NCBI RefSeq assembly: GCF_029607905.1
Contig: NZ_JAPHEH010000001.1
Span: 2,323,530 to 2,387,529, forward strand
DNA: 64,000 bases
Direction: 5' to 3'
Source of the DNA: Thiovibrio frasassiensis
GTDB lineage: Bacteria; Desulfobacterota; Desulfobulbia; Desulfobulbales; Desulfurivibrionaceae
Each line of letters opens with the position of its first letter. Within the stretch, counting starts at the first letter, position 1. A program made the translations under genes and the position numbers. Positions 15,395-24,273 of this stretch are shown one piece after another. Below the pieces are notes generated by a model. The model was not told the origin of the DNA. It was given only the letters and a program-made list of their open reading frames with translations, and ran no database searches.

Positions 15395-17503
15395 ATGAAA
15401 GAGATCGATCATTCCTGTTTGCTGGCCATTCATCCTTTGTCACAACAGGGGAGTCAGGCGCTTCAGAACCTGTGGCCTGCATTTATACAAACCTTGCGCA
15501 AACTTCTTGTTCAGGTTGGGGTAGAGTCGGCGGAGAGCACACCAGATCTCCTGCTCATTTATTATGATGAGCCCTTTACCGCCCTGAGCACCTTGATCGA
15601 AAGCCTGGAGTCCCTTAAAAAACAGCATTGGCACGCGGACAAGGGTGCGGTTTCCATTCAGGTTATTCTCCATCTGCATCGAAAAAAAGATCCGCCCATT
15701 GATTTTGCCGAGACCTCGGCCCCGGTATGGGGTTTGCTGCAACCGGAAACTCCATATATAACCCGGGCCTTGAAGCTTCAGTGGGAGCAGATTTTTGCCG
15801 GCAAAAAAATGCCTGCCCATCAATTTGTTGATGCCGGTGACGGGTTGTTTCAACTCGTTTTTTCCGGGGATCTCAGTACGCTGAGACGGGAGCGGCTTTT
15901 TACCGGTAAGGTTCTCGCGGCCAAGGGGACGTGTTCCGAGTGTTTTTACTGCGGGTTGTCCAACCATGTTCCGGCGCATTGCCCCAGCAAACATCTGACC
16001 ATGGAGACCCGCAGTCTTAATCGGGTGGGTTACCTGCCGCTTCCCAAAATTGACTCCCTGTTTAAACAGGTCATGGCCGAACAGAAAAAAATGGCCGAGC
16101 TGCTGACCACCAACATAGATACTGCCCAGATCCGGAGCGATCTGCTCTTGCAGGTTTATGTCGCGTATTTCGACTTGTATCTCATCTACCAGCCTCGTTT
16201 TCTGGCGAACTCCACTTTTTCTCTGCTCTCTTCCTGGGACGGAGGGGGAAAAACCGACAAAATGCGGATTGATAGGGTCAAGATCGACAGCCGTAATCTC
16301 CAGGCCGGTTTTGATTGTCTGCGGCTGGGCCAATACAAGCAGGCCATTGATTTTATGAAGGTGGAAAATCAGGCCTTGGGGGGGAAGCAGTTCTATGCCA
16401 CCATTGGCTTGGCTTTTGTCGCCCTGGAACGCGGGGGCTTGGGGGATATGGCCCAATTCCTGCAAATAGCGCATAGTACGGCCAGCAGTGAAAAAGAGAA
16501 GATCTATATCAATCTTTTGTATGCCAGATTTCATAGGTTGGCGGGCCACCCCTGGAAAGCGGAACAGCTGATGAGTTCGGTCGCCAATCTCTATGTCGAT
16601 TGCTCGGAGCTCCAATACAGTCTTATCCAGATCCGGGTTCATGAAGGACAGGGGCAACAGCAGATGCAGCTTCTCCGCAAGCTGGTCACGGGAGATCGCC
16701 GATATTTTATGATCTCCCTCATGGACCCGGCTCTGCTGCCCGCCAACAGCATGGTGGAAAACGTGCTTTCCGGATTGCTTGAGCAGAAAACCAAGGAGGC
16801 CGCTGAATATCTGGCCGAGGCGCAAGAGGCTTTGGCTGTGCTGCAGACCTGGTTCGGAGAGGAACAAGATGAGGAATTGCAGACCAATCTCACGGCCTTG
16901 GCCAACCTGGAAGAACAATTCCGGCGCAGTGCGGTCTATGATGTTCTTGATATCGCGGAGCGGGCCAAACCATTAAGCATGCTTTGCCCCCGGTTGCGTG
17001 AGGCAAGACTTGAGGCGCTGAATGATCAGGTGGATGCGGCGGCTTTAGTCTGGGCGGATTACAACGCATTCTGGAAGGAATATCCCTACCAATCCTTTTT
17101 TCGGGATTTCAAAGAGCTGCTGTATGCCGGCAAGAGAAAATTTGTCGAGGCCAGAAGCATTGCCGGAGAAAATCTGGCAAAGGGCAGGGAACGGTTGCAG
17201 ACAGGTCAGGCCAAGGTCGAACTCTTGACGGGCCAGGTTGAACGTATGCTCAAGTTAAAAATTGCTCTCGATACACTGATGATCTTTTTTAAAAAACTGA
17301 TTGTGGCGGAACTGGTATTCAGCGTGCTTGCTTTCCTTACCCTGCCTCTGATCACTATTGTGCTCTCCGGGATAATCGATCCGGATATTGTTCGGTTGGC
17401 GAAAAATCCTCAGACCCAGAAGGGTTGTATGGTGTTGCTGACCCTCTTTCTGGCGCCGTTTTCCGCTTTGGCCCTGACCATTCGTTCGATGTCGGAACGG
17501 TAA
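15395..17503 (+). CDS. Unknown 702-aa protein with CCHC zinc knuckle, helical repeats and C-terminal membrane anchor
   Basis: Not a family I recognise. Residues 1-170 look globular and alpha/beta. At 180-196 there is a perfect CCHC zinc knuckle spacing, C183-x2-C186-x4-H191-x4-C196 (CFYCGLSNHVPAHC), preceded by C180. Residues ~300-600 are TPR-like helical hairpins (DCLRLGQYKQAIDFMKVE, AALVWADYNAFWKEYP). Two hydrophobic helices near 630-660 and 675-695 place the C-terminus in the membrane, with the rest presumably cytosolic. The Shine-Dalgarno is weak (GTAAAGAA). It stands alone between divergent and following genes. Zinc knuckles are mostly known as nucleic-acid or protein binders in eukaryotes and retroviruses, so a binding role is a guess. 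Confidence 0.8.
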   Translation: MKEIDHSCLLAIHPLSQQGSQALQNLWPAFIQTLRKLLVQVGVESAESTPDLLLIYYDEPFTALSTLIESLESLKKQHWHADKGAVSIQVILHLHRKKDPPIDFAETSAPVWGLLQPETPYITRALKLQWEQIFAGKKMPAHQFVDAGDGLFQLVFSGDLSTLRRERLFTGKVLAAKGTCSECFYCGLSNHVPAHCPSKHLTMETRSLNRVGYLPLPKIDSLFKQVMAEQKKMAELLTTNIDTAQIRSDLLLQVYVAYFDLYLIYQPRFLANSTFSLLSSWDGGGKTDKMRIDRVKIDSRNLQAGFDCLRLGQYKQAIDFMKVENQALGGKQFYATIGLAFVALERGGLGDMAQFLQIAHSTASSEKEKIYINLLYARFHRLAGHPWKAEQLMSSVANLYVDCSELQYSLIQIRVHEGQGQQQMQLLRKLVTGDRRYFMISLMDPALLPANSMVENVLSGLLEQKTKEAAEYLAEAQEALAVLQTWFGEEQDEELQTNLTALANLEEQFRRSAVYDVLDIAERAKPLSMLCPRLREARLEALNDQVDAAALVWADYNAFWKEYPYQSFFRDFKELLYAGKRKFVEARSIAGENLAKGRERLQTGQAKVELLTGQVERMLKLKIALDTLMIFFKKLIVAELVFSVLAFLTLPLITIVLSGIIDPDIVRLAKNPQTQKGCMVLLTLFLAPFSALALTIRSMSER

Positions 17504-17551
17504 CTGCCTGTTTTTCCGCTAGGCGGCCAAGCCGGGAGTGCTCACAAAAAA

Positions 17552-18172
17552 ATGCATCCACGGAGGCAAGAATTTCTTTCTGCCGGGCGGGGCAGGGGCT
17601 CCAGAAAACATGCGGGGATGATCTGTCTTGTTTTTCTGCTGCTTCTCTTAAGCGCCTGTTCCAGACAGGAGCTTCTTGTTCGGCACGGAGGGGGACCAAT
17701 GGCAACAACTACCACGATCCAGGATGTTATCGATCAACAAGCGGCTTTGGGCAAAAAGCCCAACCGGCTCATCACGGAAAAAAGCCCCTACCTTCTCCAG
17801 CATGCCTTCAACCCGGTTGCCTGGTTTCCCTGGGGAGAGGAGGCCTTTGCCCTGGCCCGCACAGAAAACAAGCCGATTTTTCTTTCCATTGGCTATTCCA
17901 CCTGTCACTGGTGCCACGTCATGGCCCATGAATCCTTTGAAGACCCGGATGTGGCCCGGCTGCTCAACGAATATTTTGTCTGCATTAAGGTGGATCGCGA
18001 GGAGCGGCCTGATCTTGATCAGATCTACATGGCGGCCGTCCAGGCTTTGACCGGTCATGGCGGCTGGCCGATGTCGGTGTTTCTTACCCCTGATCTGCAC
18101 CCTTTTTACGGCGGGACCTATTTCCCCCCCCGAGGCGCGGCAAGGCATGCCCGGTTTTGTTCAGGTGGTTGA
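17552..18172 (+). CDS. DUF255/YyaL thioredoxin-fold lipoprotein, N-terminal part (frameshifted)
   Basis: 206 codons before an early stop. The start has an Arg/Lys-rich leader and a lipoprotein signal with lipobox LSAC; an internal ATG at 17618 would leave the signal without positive charge. The DUF255 core follows: [19 protein letters not shown], the redox motif STCHWCHVM, then [20 protein letters not shown]. At the end of GGTYFPP the reading frame leaves the family sequence at a run of eight C (18124-18131) and stops at 18172. Removing one C joins it to the next feature. DUF255 proteins are spermatogenesis-associated 20 homologues, usually ~600-700 aa and cytosolic, so an exported lipoprotein form is unusual. 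Confidence 0.75.
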   Translation: MHPRRQEFLSAGRGRGSRKHAGMICLVFLLLLLSACSRQELLVRHGGGPMATTTTIQDVIDQQAALGKKPNRLITEKSPYLLQHAFNPVAWFPWGEEAFALARTENKPIFLSIGYSTCHWCHVMAHESFEDPDVARLLNEYFVCIKVDREERPDLDQIYMAAVQALTGHGGWPMSVFLTPDLHPFYGGTYFPPRGAARHARFCSGG

Positions 18173-19877
18173 GGCGGTCAACGATGCCTGGCGCATCCGG
18201 CCTGAGAAGATTCTTGAGTCCGCGGCCAATATCACCGACCATCTCCGGCACAAGGCCGCCGATTCCGGATCGGCAAGGATCGAGGCGGGGGTTTTCACCA
18301 AGGGGTTCCAGCAGATTGCCTCGGAGTACGATGCCGAGTTTGGCGGGTTTGGCCGGGCGCCCAAGTTCCCCCGACCCGTGCTGTTTAACTTTTTGTTGCG
18401 TCATGCCGCCCGTACCGGCGAGTCCCAGGCCCTGGACATGACTCTGGTAACCCTGCGCAAGATGGCGGCGGGCGGAATGTACGACCATCTGGGCGGCGGC
18501 TTTCATCGTTATTCGGTGGATGCTCAATGGCGGGTGCCCCATTTTGAAAAGATGCTCTACGATCAGGCCCAGCTCGCGGTCAGTTATCTCGAGGCCTTCC
18601 AGGTGGGACAGGATCCTTTTTATGCCAATGTCGCCCAGGATATTCTTGATTATGTCCTGAGGGACATGACCAGCCCGGAAGGGGGTTTTTATTCGGCGGA
18701 GGATGCCGACAGCATCCAGGCGGGCAACCCAAAGATCCACGGTGAAGGGTTGTTTTATCTCTGGACACAAGACGAGATCGTTTCCATCCTCGGCAAGGAG
18801 CATGGGGAGATTTTTGCTTACCATTACGGAGTTCTTGAGGCAGGCAATGCGCTGAACGACCCTCAGGAGGAGTTCAACGGAAAAAATATTCTCTATGTCG
18901 CGCACCCTCTAGCCGAAACCGCTGCCCGTTTCCGCATGCCGGAGGAGGAATTATCCCGGCTGCTTGAACGCGCCCGGAATAAACTCCAGGCAGTACGCGA
19001 GCAAAGACCAAGGCCCCATCGGGACGACAAGGTTATCACCTCCTGGAACGGCCACATGATCAGTGCCCTTGCCCGTGCTTCCCAGGTGTTGGGCGAAAAG
19101 CGTTACCTGGCTGCAGCCGAACGGGCGGCGACCTTTATCCGGGACAGACTGTATCAGTCCGAGTCAGGCACGCTTTTCCGCCGCTATCGTGACGGGGAGG
19201 CTGCCCTGGCCGGACAGCTCGATGATTATGCCTTCTTGGTCAACGGGTTGCTCGACCTCTATGAGGCTTCCTTCGACATTGTCTGGCTGCAACGTGCCAT
19301 TGCCTTGACGGAAAAGCAGATTGCGTTGTTTGCCGATGGGGAGCAGGGCGGCTTTTTTGAAACCTCCGGGGCGGATCATTCCGTCCTGGTCCGCCTCAAG
19401 GGTGATTATGACGGGGCCGAGCCCACGGGCAACTCGGTCAGTGCCCTCAATCTTCTTCGCCTTGCCTGGATAACCGGCAATGAAGCGTGGCTGAAGCGAG
19501 CCGGGGCGACCATCGAGGCCTTTGGCGAGCGGCTGAACGATTATCCTCCCATCCTGCCGCAGATGCTTGTGGCTTATGGCTTTCAAGGGAGTATGCATCG
19601 TCAGCTCGTGGTTGCCGGCAAGCTGGGACGACCCGATACCGAGATCATGCTGTCCATGATCCGCAAACGGTTTTTACCCGAAAAGATTGTTCTCTTGGCC
19701 GATGGCGGGGCAGGCCAGGAATTTCTCGGCCGCTATCAGCCGTTTTTGGCCGAATTGTCTGCGCAGGAGAACAGAACCGCAGTCTATCTCTGTGAGAACT
19801 TCAGTTGCCAGCTGCCCACTTCAGATCTGGCGGAATTGGCTAACCGACTTGAGGCGATGGGAAATGCGCCCCGATAG
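18147..19877 (+). CDS. DUF255/YyaL protein, C-terminal part (six-hairpin domain, frameshifted)
   Basis: Family sequence resumes right after the C8 run in the +1-shifted frame ([20 protein letters not shown], from ~18132). The ATG given here is simply the first one inside it; the same frame is open from 18057, but that upstream part is not family-like. The rest is the (alpha/alpha)6-type glycosidase-like domain of DUF255 proteins: [61 protein letters not shown]. With the upstream part it would give one protein of ~775 residues. Either a sequencing/assembly indel or a true inactivating or slippage-corrected frameshift explains the break. Confidence 0.75.
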   Translation: MPGFVQVVEAVNDAWRIRPEKILESAANITDHLRHKAADSGSARIEAGVFTKGFQQIASEYDAEFGGFGRAPKFPRPVLFNFLLRHAARTGESQALDMTLVTLRKMAAGGMYDHLGGGFHRYSVDAQWRVPHFEKMLYDQAQLAVSYLEAFQVGQDPFYANVAQDILDYVLRDMTSPEGGFYSAEDADSIQAGNPKIHGEGLFYLWTQDEIVSILGKEHGEIFAYHYGVLEAGNALNDPQEEFNGKNILYVAHPLAETAARFRMPEEELSRLLERARNKLQAVREQRPRPHRDDKVITSWNGHMISALARASQVLGEKRYLAAAERAATFIRDRLYQSESGTLFRRYRDGEAALAGQLDDYAFLVNGLLDLYEASFDIVWLQRAIALTEKQIALFADGEQGGFFETSGADHSVLVRLKGDYDGAEPTGNSVSALNLLRLAWITGNEAWLKRAGATIEAFGERLNDYPPILPQMLVAYGFQGSMHRQLVVAGKLGRPDTEIMLSMIRKRFLPEKIVLLADGGAGQEFLGRYQPFLAELSAQENRTAVYLCENFSCQLPTSDLAELANRLEAMGNAPR

Positions 19878-19970
19878 GTTCAGAGCGGTTTCTGCAGGGA
19901 GTAAAATCAGGCCAACACCCAGTCCAAAATGCTCTGGTCCTGCAACCCGGCGAAAATCCTGCCGTTTTTC

Positions 19971-20006
19971 TTGACTTTTTTTTAGGCGCACACCTAATAA
20001 TGGTGT
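19971..20006 (+). promoter_or_regulatory. Candidate promoter of cheX with dyad over the -10
   Basis: TTGACT (19971-19976) and AATAAT (19996-20001) form a sigma70-like pair with a 19-bp spacer. The -10 lies exactly inside a dyad, ACACC-N7-GGTGT (19990-20006), which could be a repressor site. About 100 bases separate it from the cheX start. This is motif reading only. Confidence 0.4.
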
Positions 20007-20106
20007 AGGATGTTATACAGATGGCTGGTATCAAAGCCATTTCTCTTGGTGTTGGATATATGCGCCGTTTTTTTTCGGATGTTTGAACGAGACTTACAGG
20101 GGACTT

Positions 20107-20577
20107 ATGAAGGCTGAATATCTGAATCCTTTTGTGCACGCCACCAAAAATGTCTTGGAGACCATGGCCCAGACCAAATTGACCGGAAAAAAGCCGCATC
20201 TCAAGGAAGGCGTGAGCACTTACGGCGATGTGACCGGCATCATCGGCATGGCTTCCGATTCCGTCGAAGGCAGTATGACCATCAGCTTTCCGTCGGCCTG
20301 TATTCTAACGATTGTCTCCAGGATGCTCATGGAAGAGGCGAAAACCACAATCGATAATGACATTGTCGATGCGGTTGGTGAAATCACCAACATGATCTGC
20401 GGCGGCGCCAAGGCGGAATTCGGTAAATTGGGCCTGAGTTTCAACCTTGCCACCCCGACCATGGTTACCGGCAAGGGGGTGGAAATCCACCATCACTCCG
20501 ACGTGCCGATCATCGTGCTTCCCTTTGAGACGGATTGCGGGACCTTTGTCCTGGAAGCAAATTTGGCCAGTAAATAA
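20107..20577 (+). CDS. cheX: CheX-like chemotaxis phosphatase
   Basis: 156 aa. The frame is open from 20083, but the ATG at 20107 has AGGGGA 6-7 bases upstream and gives the standard CheX start MKAEYLNPFVHATKNVLETM. The CheX/FliY/CheC active-site signature is present as GEITNMICGGAKAEF with E92 and N95. These proteins dephosphorylate CheY-P. No other chemotaxis gene is nearby, so it may act on a stand-alone receiver such as the one at 9651, or on a distant CheY. It has its own upstream intergenic region of 229 bp with a plausible promoter. Confidence 0.9.
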   Translation: MKAEYLNPFVHATKNVLETMAQTKLTGKKPHLKEGVSTYGDVTGIIGMASDSVEGSMTISFPSACILTIVSRMLMEEAKTTIDNDIVDAVGEITNMICGGAKAEFGKLGLSFNLATPTMVTGKGVEIHHHSDVPIIVLPFETDCGTFVLEANLASK

Positions 20578-20586
20578 GAAGGTGCT

Positions 20587-20626
20587 AAGCTAACTGGGGG
20601 CAGGAATACATGGTCTCCGCTAGCTT
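20587..20626. terminator. Possible bidirectional terminator, cheX / epimerase
   Basis: An inverted repeat AAGCTA (20587-20592) / TAGCTT (20621-20626) followed by a short T run lies between two converging genes. The stem is short and the loop is long, so this is a weak candidate. Confidence 0.2.
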
Positions 20627-21528
20627 TTTCCGACTATATCCTCAATGGCTGCTTGTGCTTCCGGAAAATTGAAGCGGAAGCCGTTTTTAAGCAGCACTCC
20701 CGGGAGCATCCTGCATCCCTCAAGCACCACCCCACTCAGTTCCCCTAAAACAAGACGAACGGAAAAGCCAGGAACTGCCAGAAACGTTGGCCGATGCAGA
20801 ATCCTGCCCAGAATGCCGGTGAATTCGCTGTTGCGTACCGGGGTCGGGGCGCTCAGGTTCACCGGCCCTTGAATCGCGCTGTTTTGCATGCAAAAAAGGA
20901 TGGCTCTGGTGAGATCATCCAGGTGAATCCAGGGAAACCACTGGCGGCCGTGCCCCAGTTTTCCCGCTACCCCCAGACGAAAACCAGGCAGCATTTTGGC
21001 CAGGGCGCCGCCGTTTTTGCCCAAGACTATGCCGATGCGCATGCATATCACCCTGGCTTTTTCTTTCGCCTTGTTTGCCTCTTGCTCCCAGGCCGTGCAG
21101 ACTGTGGCGAGAAAGTCGCGGCCAGGCAAACCATCTTCAAGTTTCTCCTCATCTCCGCAAAAGCCATAGAACCCAGAAGCGCTTGTATTGATAAAGGTTA
21201 TGGGGTGGGGCGAATGCGCGGGAATTGCAGCGACAATATTGCGCGTTGAGACAATTCTGCTTGCCAGGATCTGTTGTTTTTTCTTGCTGGTCCAGCGAGT
21301 GAAGATGTCTGTGCCGGTTAGGTTGATAATCACATCATGGGCCGGCGCCTCTTCTTGCCAGGGTCCGGAAATAAGCGGGGAACCAGGGACCAGGCGAATC
21401 CGGGACGAGAGAGCCCCGAGTTTGTCGGGGCTTCTTGCCAGAGCGGTTACGGAATGCCCTTCCTGGAGAAGTTTCCGGATGATCGCCTGTCCGAGAAAGC
21501 CCGTGCCGCCTGCGATGAAGACCTTCAT
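20620..21528 (-). CDS. TIGR01777-family NAD(P)-dependent epimerase (SDR39U1-like)
   Basis: 302 aa, the usual length. The extended-SDR nucleotide motif GGTGFLGQ starts at residue 7. The family signatures INLTGTDIF.RWT, NTSASGFYG and HGRQWFPWIHLDD are present, and the C-terminal DUF1731 region reads VVLEGCRMLPGVLLKNGFRF. The enzymatic substrate is not known for this family. GGGAGGA lies before the ATG, 18 bp after the GIY-YIG gene. Last gene of the pepF-yciH-GIY-YIG-epimerase run. Confidence 0.93.
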   Translation of the reverse strand: MKVFIAGGTGFLGQAIIRKLLQEGHSVTALARSPDKLGALSSRIRLVPGSPLISGPWQEEAPAHDVIINLTGTDIFTRWTSKKKQQILASRIVSTRNIVAAIPAHSPHPITFINTSASGFYGFCGDEEKLEDGLPGRDFLATVCTAWEQEANKAKEKARVICMRIGIVLGKNGGALAKMLPGFRLGVAGKLGHGRQWFPWIHLDDLTRAILFCMQNSAIQGPVNLSAPTPVRNSEFTGILGRILHRPTFLAVPGFSVRLVLGELSGVVLEGCRMLPGVLLKNGFRFNFPEAQAAIEDIVGKS

Positions 21529-21546
21529 GGTTCCTCCCTGTTTGGC

Positions 21547-21843
21547 TTAGCGTTGCACAAAGGCAACAACGCTCTGGATCAATACCATTTTTTCTTTTCG
21601 ACTGAGTCTCTTGATCTGGGCTTCTCTCTGGGTCGCGTGCGTTCTCGAGGAGGCAGTTTCAGAGTATACCAGCTGTACGGGCCGCCGCCCCCTGGTGTAT
21701 TTTGCCCCTTTGTCCGCAGAGTTGTGTTCTGCCAATCTCCGGGAGAGGTTTTTGGCGATGCCGCAATAGAGGGTCTCGTCTTTGCAGCGGACCAGATAGA
21801 CAAACCAGGCACTCTGGCAGGCAGGAGGAGGGACCCGTGTCAT
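21547..21843 (-). CDS. GIY-YIG nuclease family protein (YhbQ-like)
   Basis: 98 aa. The GIY-YIG core appears as WFVYLVRCKDETLYCGIAKN (the G-I-Y is Tyr-Leu-Val here, the Y-I-G is Tyr-Cys-Gly), with the catalytic Arg in RRLAEHN and a KYTRGRRPV tract typical of the UPF0213/YhbQ group. These small proteins are single-domain DNases of unclear role. The start overlaps the yciH stop by 4 bp (ATGA), so it is translationally coupled. Confidence 0.9.
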   Translation of the reverse strand: MTRVPPPACQSAWFVYLVRCKDETLYCGIAKNLSRRLAEHNSADKGAKYTRGRRPVQLVYSETASSRTHATQREAQIKRLSRKEKMVLIQSVVAFVQR

Positions 21844-22214
21844 CCGCCCGCCTTTTTTGCCTGGTAGCCAAGGCGGAGGAGTTCTGCCAGCACTACCTCC
21901 CGCTGGTCGCCCTGGACCTCAATAATCCGGTTTTTGACGGTGCCGCCGCTGCCGCAGCGCTGTTTGAGCTGTTTGGCCAGGGCGGCCAGTTCGAGTTCGG
22001 CGAGGGGCAGCCCGGTAATGAGGGTTACGCCGCTGCCCTTGCGGCCCTTGGTTTCCCGCGAGACCCGGATGACACCGTCGCCCTTGGCTGAGCCTTTCTT
22101 CTGGCCACAGCAACATTGAGCCACGGGCTTTGCGCAATTCGGACAGGTTCTCCCATGTTCCGTCGAGTAGACCAGGCCGGAACCGCTGGTTGTGTTTTTA
22201 TGTATGGCCATCAT
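21840..22214 (-). CDS. yciH: SUI1/eIF1-like translation factor (YciH)
   Basis: 124 aa. A Cys-rich N-terminal stretch (CPNCAKPVAQCCCGQ), which could bind a metal, precedes the SUI1 fold: RETKGRKGSGVTLITGLPL, LAKQLKQRCGSGGTVKNR, and IIEVQGDQREVVLAELLRLG. The GSGGTVK loop is the hallmark of eIF1/YciH proteins, which affect initiation fidelity or stress translation. The start codon overlaps the pepF stop (ATGA at 22214-22211) and the stop overlaps the next start, so it is embedded in a coupled operon. Confidence 0.93.
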   Translation of the reverse strand: MMAIHKNTTSGSGLVYSTEHGRTCPNCAKPVAQCCCGQKKGSAKGDGVIRVSRETKGRKGSGVTLITGLPLAELELAALAKQLKQRCGSGGTVKNRIIEVQGDQREVVLAELLRLGYQAKKAGG

Positions 22215-23983
22215 TCCACCAACTTGAGCATCCCGTCAATGGTGGTGAGCCCGCCAAGCCAGAAAGCCGGATCATCCAAATTGACGCCAAAGGGCTTTAG
22301 CAACTCCGCCGGGGTATTACTGCCGCCGGCGCGCAGCAGGTCGAGGTATTTCGGGACAAATCCGGCCCCGTCTTCCTGGTAGAGGTTGTACAGGGCCAAG
22401 ACCAAGAGCTCGCCAAAGGCGTAGGAATAGACATAGCCCGGGGTATTGAGGAAATGGGGGATGTACGACCACCAGATTCCATAGTCTTCCCGCAGAGTGA
22501 CGGAATCCGCGAACATGGTCCGCTGGGTATTCAGCCAGTTGCTGGCCAACTGCTCCTGGGAGAGTTCGCCGCTTTCGCGTCTGGCATTGTGCACCGCATG
22601 TTCGAAGCGGTTCATGGAGACCTGGCGGAATACCGTGGCGAAGATGGACTCCAGTTTTTGGCAGATGAAGGCTCTGCGTTCTTCCGGGTTGGTTAAGAGC
22701 TTGACCTGGGAGTTGAACAGGAGCAGCTCGGCAAACACCGAGGCGGTCTCGGCCAAAACCAGGGTGGTGGAGGAGTTGTAGTAGCCGTTTTTGGCCGCGA
22801 GATATTGATGCACCCCATGCCCCAGTTCGTGGGCCACGGTGGAGATATCGCGCAGGCTGCCGGTGTAGTTGACCATCACGTAGGGATGCACCTCCGGCAC
22901 ACAAGGGTGGGCAAAGGCCCCGCCCCGTTTGCCTTCGAGGATCGGGGCATGAATCCATTGCCTGTCAAAGAACATCCCGGCGATTTCCCCCATCTCCGGG
23001 GCAAAGTCGTGAAACGCCGTGAGCACCATTTCTTTGCTGGTGTTCCAATCCACCAAGGCTGTGGGCAGATGGGGCAGGGGAGCGTAACGGTCATAGTCGC
23101 ACAGCTCGTCGAGCCCGATAATCTCCTTTTTGAGCCGGTAGTAGCGCTGGACAATATCGTACCGGGAAGTGACCGCACCCACCAGCACCTCCACCGTGTG
23201 GTCCTCCAGCTCGTTGTACAGGTTCATGGAGCTGACCCATGATTGGTACTTGCGGAGCCGGTCGTCGATCATCTTTTCCGCCAGCAGGGTGTTGAAGATA
23301 TGGGTCAGCACATGGAGCTGGCTGTTCAGTCCGGCGGTGAGCTCATCCGCGGCCTGGGCCCGCACCGTCCGCTCCGGGCTGTAGAGATCGGTCAGCACCT
23401 CCTCTTCGCTGCGCTGCTTTTCCCCGAACTTGAGATGCCCCATGACCTTTTCAAAAAGATTGGTCCAGCTGGAGCGGCCCACCGGCGCCTTTTCGATGAG
23501 CAGGGTTTCCTCGGCCATGGAGAGCAGATGTTTCGCATAGCGGCGCATGCTTTCCAGGTAGTGGCGGTACTTGGCCAACTCCTTTCCGGCCAGCAGGGTG
23601 GTGGCTAAGGAATTCTCCAGCTTGCTCCATTCCAGCTCAAAGAACACGGTCTCTCGGCCGATCCGGCTGCCAGCCTCCTTGATCTTTTGTAAAAAGGCTC
23701 CGGCCGCAGCGTTGCCGATCTGGGTGGTGAAGTTGAGAAAAGCATAGGTGGCAAGCTTGCCCATCACGGTTTCGAGCTGTTCCAGGCGCATGACCAGATC
23801 GAGAAGTTCACTCGCTCCAAGGCTTGCGACCTTGCCTCCACATTGCTTGTTGATGGATTGGGCTTCTTTTTCACACCAGGCGATGTCCGCCTCGATTTTT
23901 GGGTCCTCAATGGACTGGTACAAATCGCCCAGCTGCCAGAAAATTTCAGAAGTGCCGAGCTGTTCGTTCAAGGTGTCACTCAT
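22211..23983 (-). CDS. pepF: M3-family oligoendopeptidase F
   Basis: 590 aa. The zinc protease motif is STVAHELGHGVHQYL, with the downstream glutamate in LAETASVFAELLL. The helical N-terminal part and the C-terminal substrate-binding YGIWWSYIPHFLNTPGYVYSYAFG match the PepF/M3B type. It degrades short peptides in the cytosol; no signal peptide is present. GGAGAG precedes the ATG. First gene of the four-gene operon, divergent from parE across 290 bp. Confidence 0.94.
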   Translation of the reverse strand: MSDTLNEQLGTSEIFWQLGDLYQSIEDPKIEADIAWCEKEAQSINKQCGGKVASLGASELLDLVMRLEQLETVMGKLATYAFLNFTTQIGNAAAGAFLQKIKEAGSRIGRETVFFELEWSKLENSLATTLLAGKELAKYRHYLESMRRYAKHLLSMAEETLLIEKAPVGRSSWTNLFEKVMGHLKFGEKQRSEEEVLTDLYSPERTVRAQAADELTAGLNSQLHVLTHIFNTLLAEKMIDDRLRKYQSWVSSMNLYNELEDHTVEVLVGAVTSRYDIVQRYYRLKKEIIGLDELCDYDRYAPLPHLPTALVDWNTSKEMVLTAFHDFAPEMGEIAGMFFDRQWIHAPILEGKRGGAFAHPCVPEVHPYVMVNYTGSLRDISTVAHELGHGVHQYLAAKNGYYNSSTTLVLAETASVFAELLLFNSQVKLLTNPEERRAFICQKLESIFATVFRQVSMNRFEHAVHNARRESGELSQEQLASNWLNTQRTMFADSVTLREDYGIWWSYIPHFLNTPGYVYSYAFGELLVLALYNLYQEDGAGFVPKYLDLLRAGGSNTPAELLKPFGVNLDDPAFWLGGLTTIDGMLKLVE

Positions 23984-24273
23984 TATTTACTCTCCGTTAT
24001 GCATTCTCCAGCATGTCCAGCCGGAATTATTTTTATTCCTCCGGCCCTTCCGTTTTAATTTTAAAAACGGTGACCTGATATCCTCATTTGCAACCTACTT
24101 CATACCCCGACACCCCTTCTCTTTTCAAGAGATTATCCTTCAGAGCCAGAGTGGGACGGGCTTTCCGTAAAATATCATTGCGGCAGAGCTGAAAGAACGA
24201 TATACAAATGGGAATCAATTTTCCCCTTTGCGTAAGACCAATCAAAACTTATACCCTTGCAGCCAATTAAACG

